Of a stretch of DNA of 64,000 nucleotides, positions 63,904 to 64,000 are shown in pieces; the stretch's first letter is position 1; every line of letters begins with the position of its first letter. The notes beneath the pieces were generated by a model. The model was not told the DNA's origin, did not search any database, and was given only the letters and a program-made list of their open reading frames with translations. Source of the stretch: CAVOGJ01 sp963700865. GTDB taxonomy: Bacteria > Planctomycetota > Planctomycetia > Pirellulales > Pirellulaceae. Position numbers and translations under genes: made by a program. The stretch spans positions 1 through 64,000 of the forward strand of contig CAVOZC010000006.1 in assembly GCA_963700865.1 (NCBI GenBank), given 5' to 3'.

Positions 63904-64000
63904 TCACTCATCGTCCGCCTTCAGCCAAGGCGTCAATGTCGGCTCGTAATCACAGAATCTCCGTCGCCGAGAAATAGAGCTCAATTTCACGAGCCGCCGC
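63904..64000 (-). CDS. 3' end of an unidentified gene cut by the window edge
   Basis: On the minus strand an open frame runs from the edge to a TGA at 63904-63906 and ends FCDYEPTLTPWLKADDE. The composition (Trp, acidic end) is protein-like. Another frame (EIELYFSATEIL) also looks plausible up to its stop near 63950, so a frameshift within this end is possible, as in other genes here. Too short to name. Confidence 0.3.
   Translation of the reverse strand, partial: RRLVKLSSISRRRRFCDYEPTLTPWLKADDE

Noticed and set aside
1..64000. Mobile elements, prophage, rRNA or plasmid origin
   Set aside because: No transposase, integrase, phage structural or replication-initiator motif was found on either strand.

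Overview
The window looks like a chromosomal segment of a planctomycete, most likely of the Pirellulales type. The evidence is the paired DUF1592/DUF1552 genes, two secreted proteins with N-terminal LEPR-XLL motifs (LEERQLLA, LEQRRMMA), a subtilase ending in dockerin-like repeats, a Gfo/Idh/MocA plus sugar-isomerase pair, a Ser/Thr kinase with a membrane C-terminus, and small palindromic repeats scattered between genes. Base composition is even and moderately GC-rich. I see no insertion sequence, integrase, phage gene, CRISPR array or rRNA. There are two tRNAs, Arg(CCG) and Pro(GGG).

Layout. 0-4.4 kb: GH13 amylase-family enzyme, quinone oxidoreductase, and convergent GT25 and GT10 glycosyltransferases. 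4.8-10.2 kb: tRNA-Arg, secreted metallophosphoesterase, Gfo/Idh oxidoreductase plus sugar isomerase, a secreted STN-like coiled-coil protein. 10.8-17.6 kb: HAD-META fusion, cyclase-family hydrolase, tRNA-Pro, creatininase-like amidohydrolase, ATP-dependent PEP carboxykinase, galactokinase-like GHMP kinase. 17.9-24.6 kb: Gln/Asn-rich secreted protein, a probable hexuronate/2-keto-3-deoxygluconate cluster (SDR, PfkB kinase, Na+/solute symporter), DUF1579 protein, class II aldolase. 24.9-30.4 kb: very large subtilase and a smaller Asp-rich surface protein, converging on a perfect 18-bp-stem terminator. 30.7-37 kb: dipeptidase, PdxA, DUF1552 and DUF1592. 37-40.7 kb: Ser/Thr kinase, 2Fe-2S ferredoxin-like protein. 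40.8-43.4 kb: metal ABC transporter genes (binding protein, a small secreted protein, ATPase). The likely permease lies 18 kb away at 61-62.6 kb, fused to a DtxR/MntR-type regulator. 43.6-49.8 kb: GNAT, a two-gene M16 peptidase pair, NAD+ synthetase, cupin, RDD protein. 50-52.4 kb: a one-chain double ketosynthase III whose second half has lost its catalytic residues, plus a DUF6489 partner. 52.5-64 kb: RF-like GGQ protein, DUF309, aldehyde dehydrogenase with a ThDP enzyme, DUF1499, ferrochelatase, small membrane proteins, endonuclease IV, the permease-regulator fusion, PyrF, and the last few codons of an unidentified gene.

Quality caveat. Thirteen otherwise well-conserved genes are each broken by one or two single frame changes (15 sites in 64 kb, several in short A/T runs). 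I read this mainly as residual indel error of a long-read or metagenome assembly and not as mass pseudogenisation. I annotate these genes at full span and mark each site.

The strongest candidates for unusual biology are the double ketosynthase with its pseudo-enzyme half (50070-52145), the transporter permease that carries its own metal-responsive regulator domain (61047-62558) together with the unrecognised secreted protein inside the distant half of the same transport system (41731-42237), and the duplicated module in the giant subtilase.
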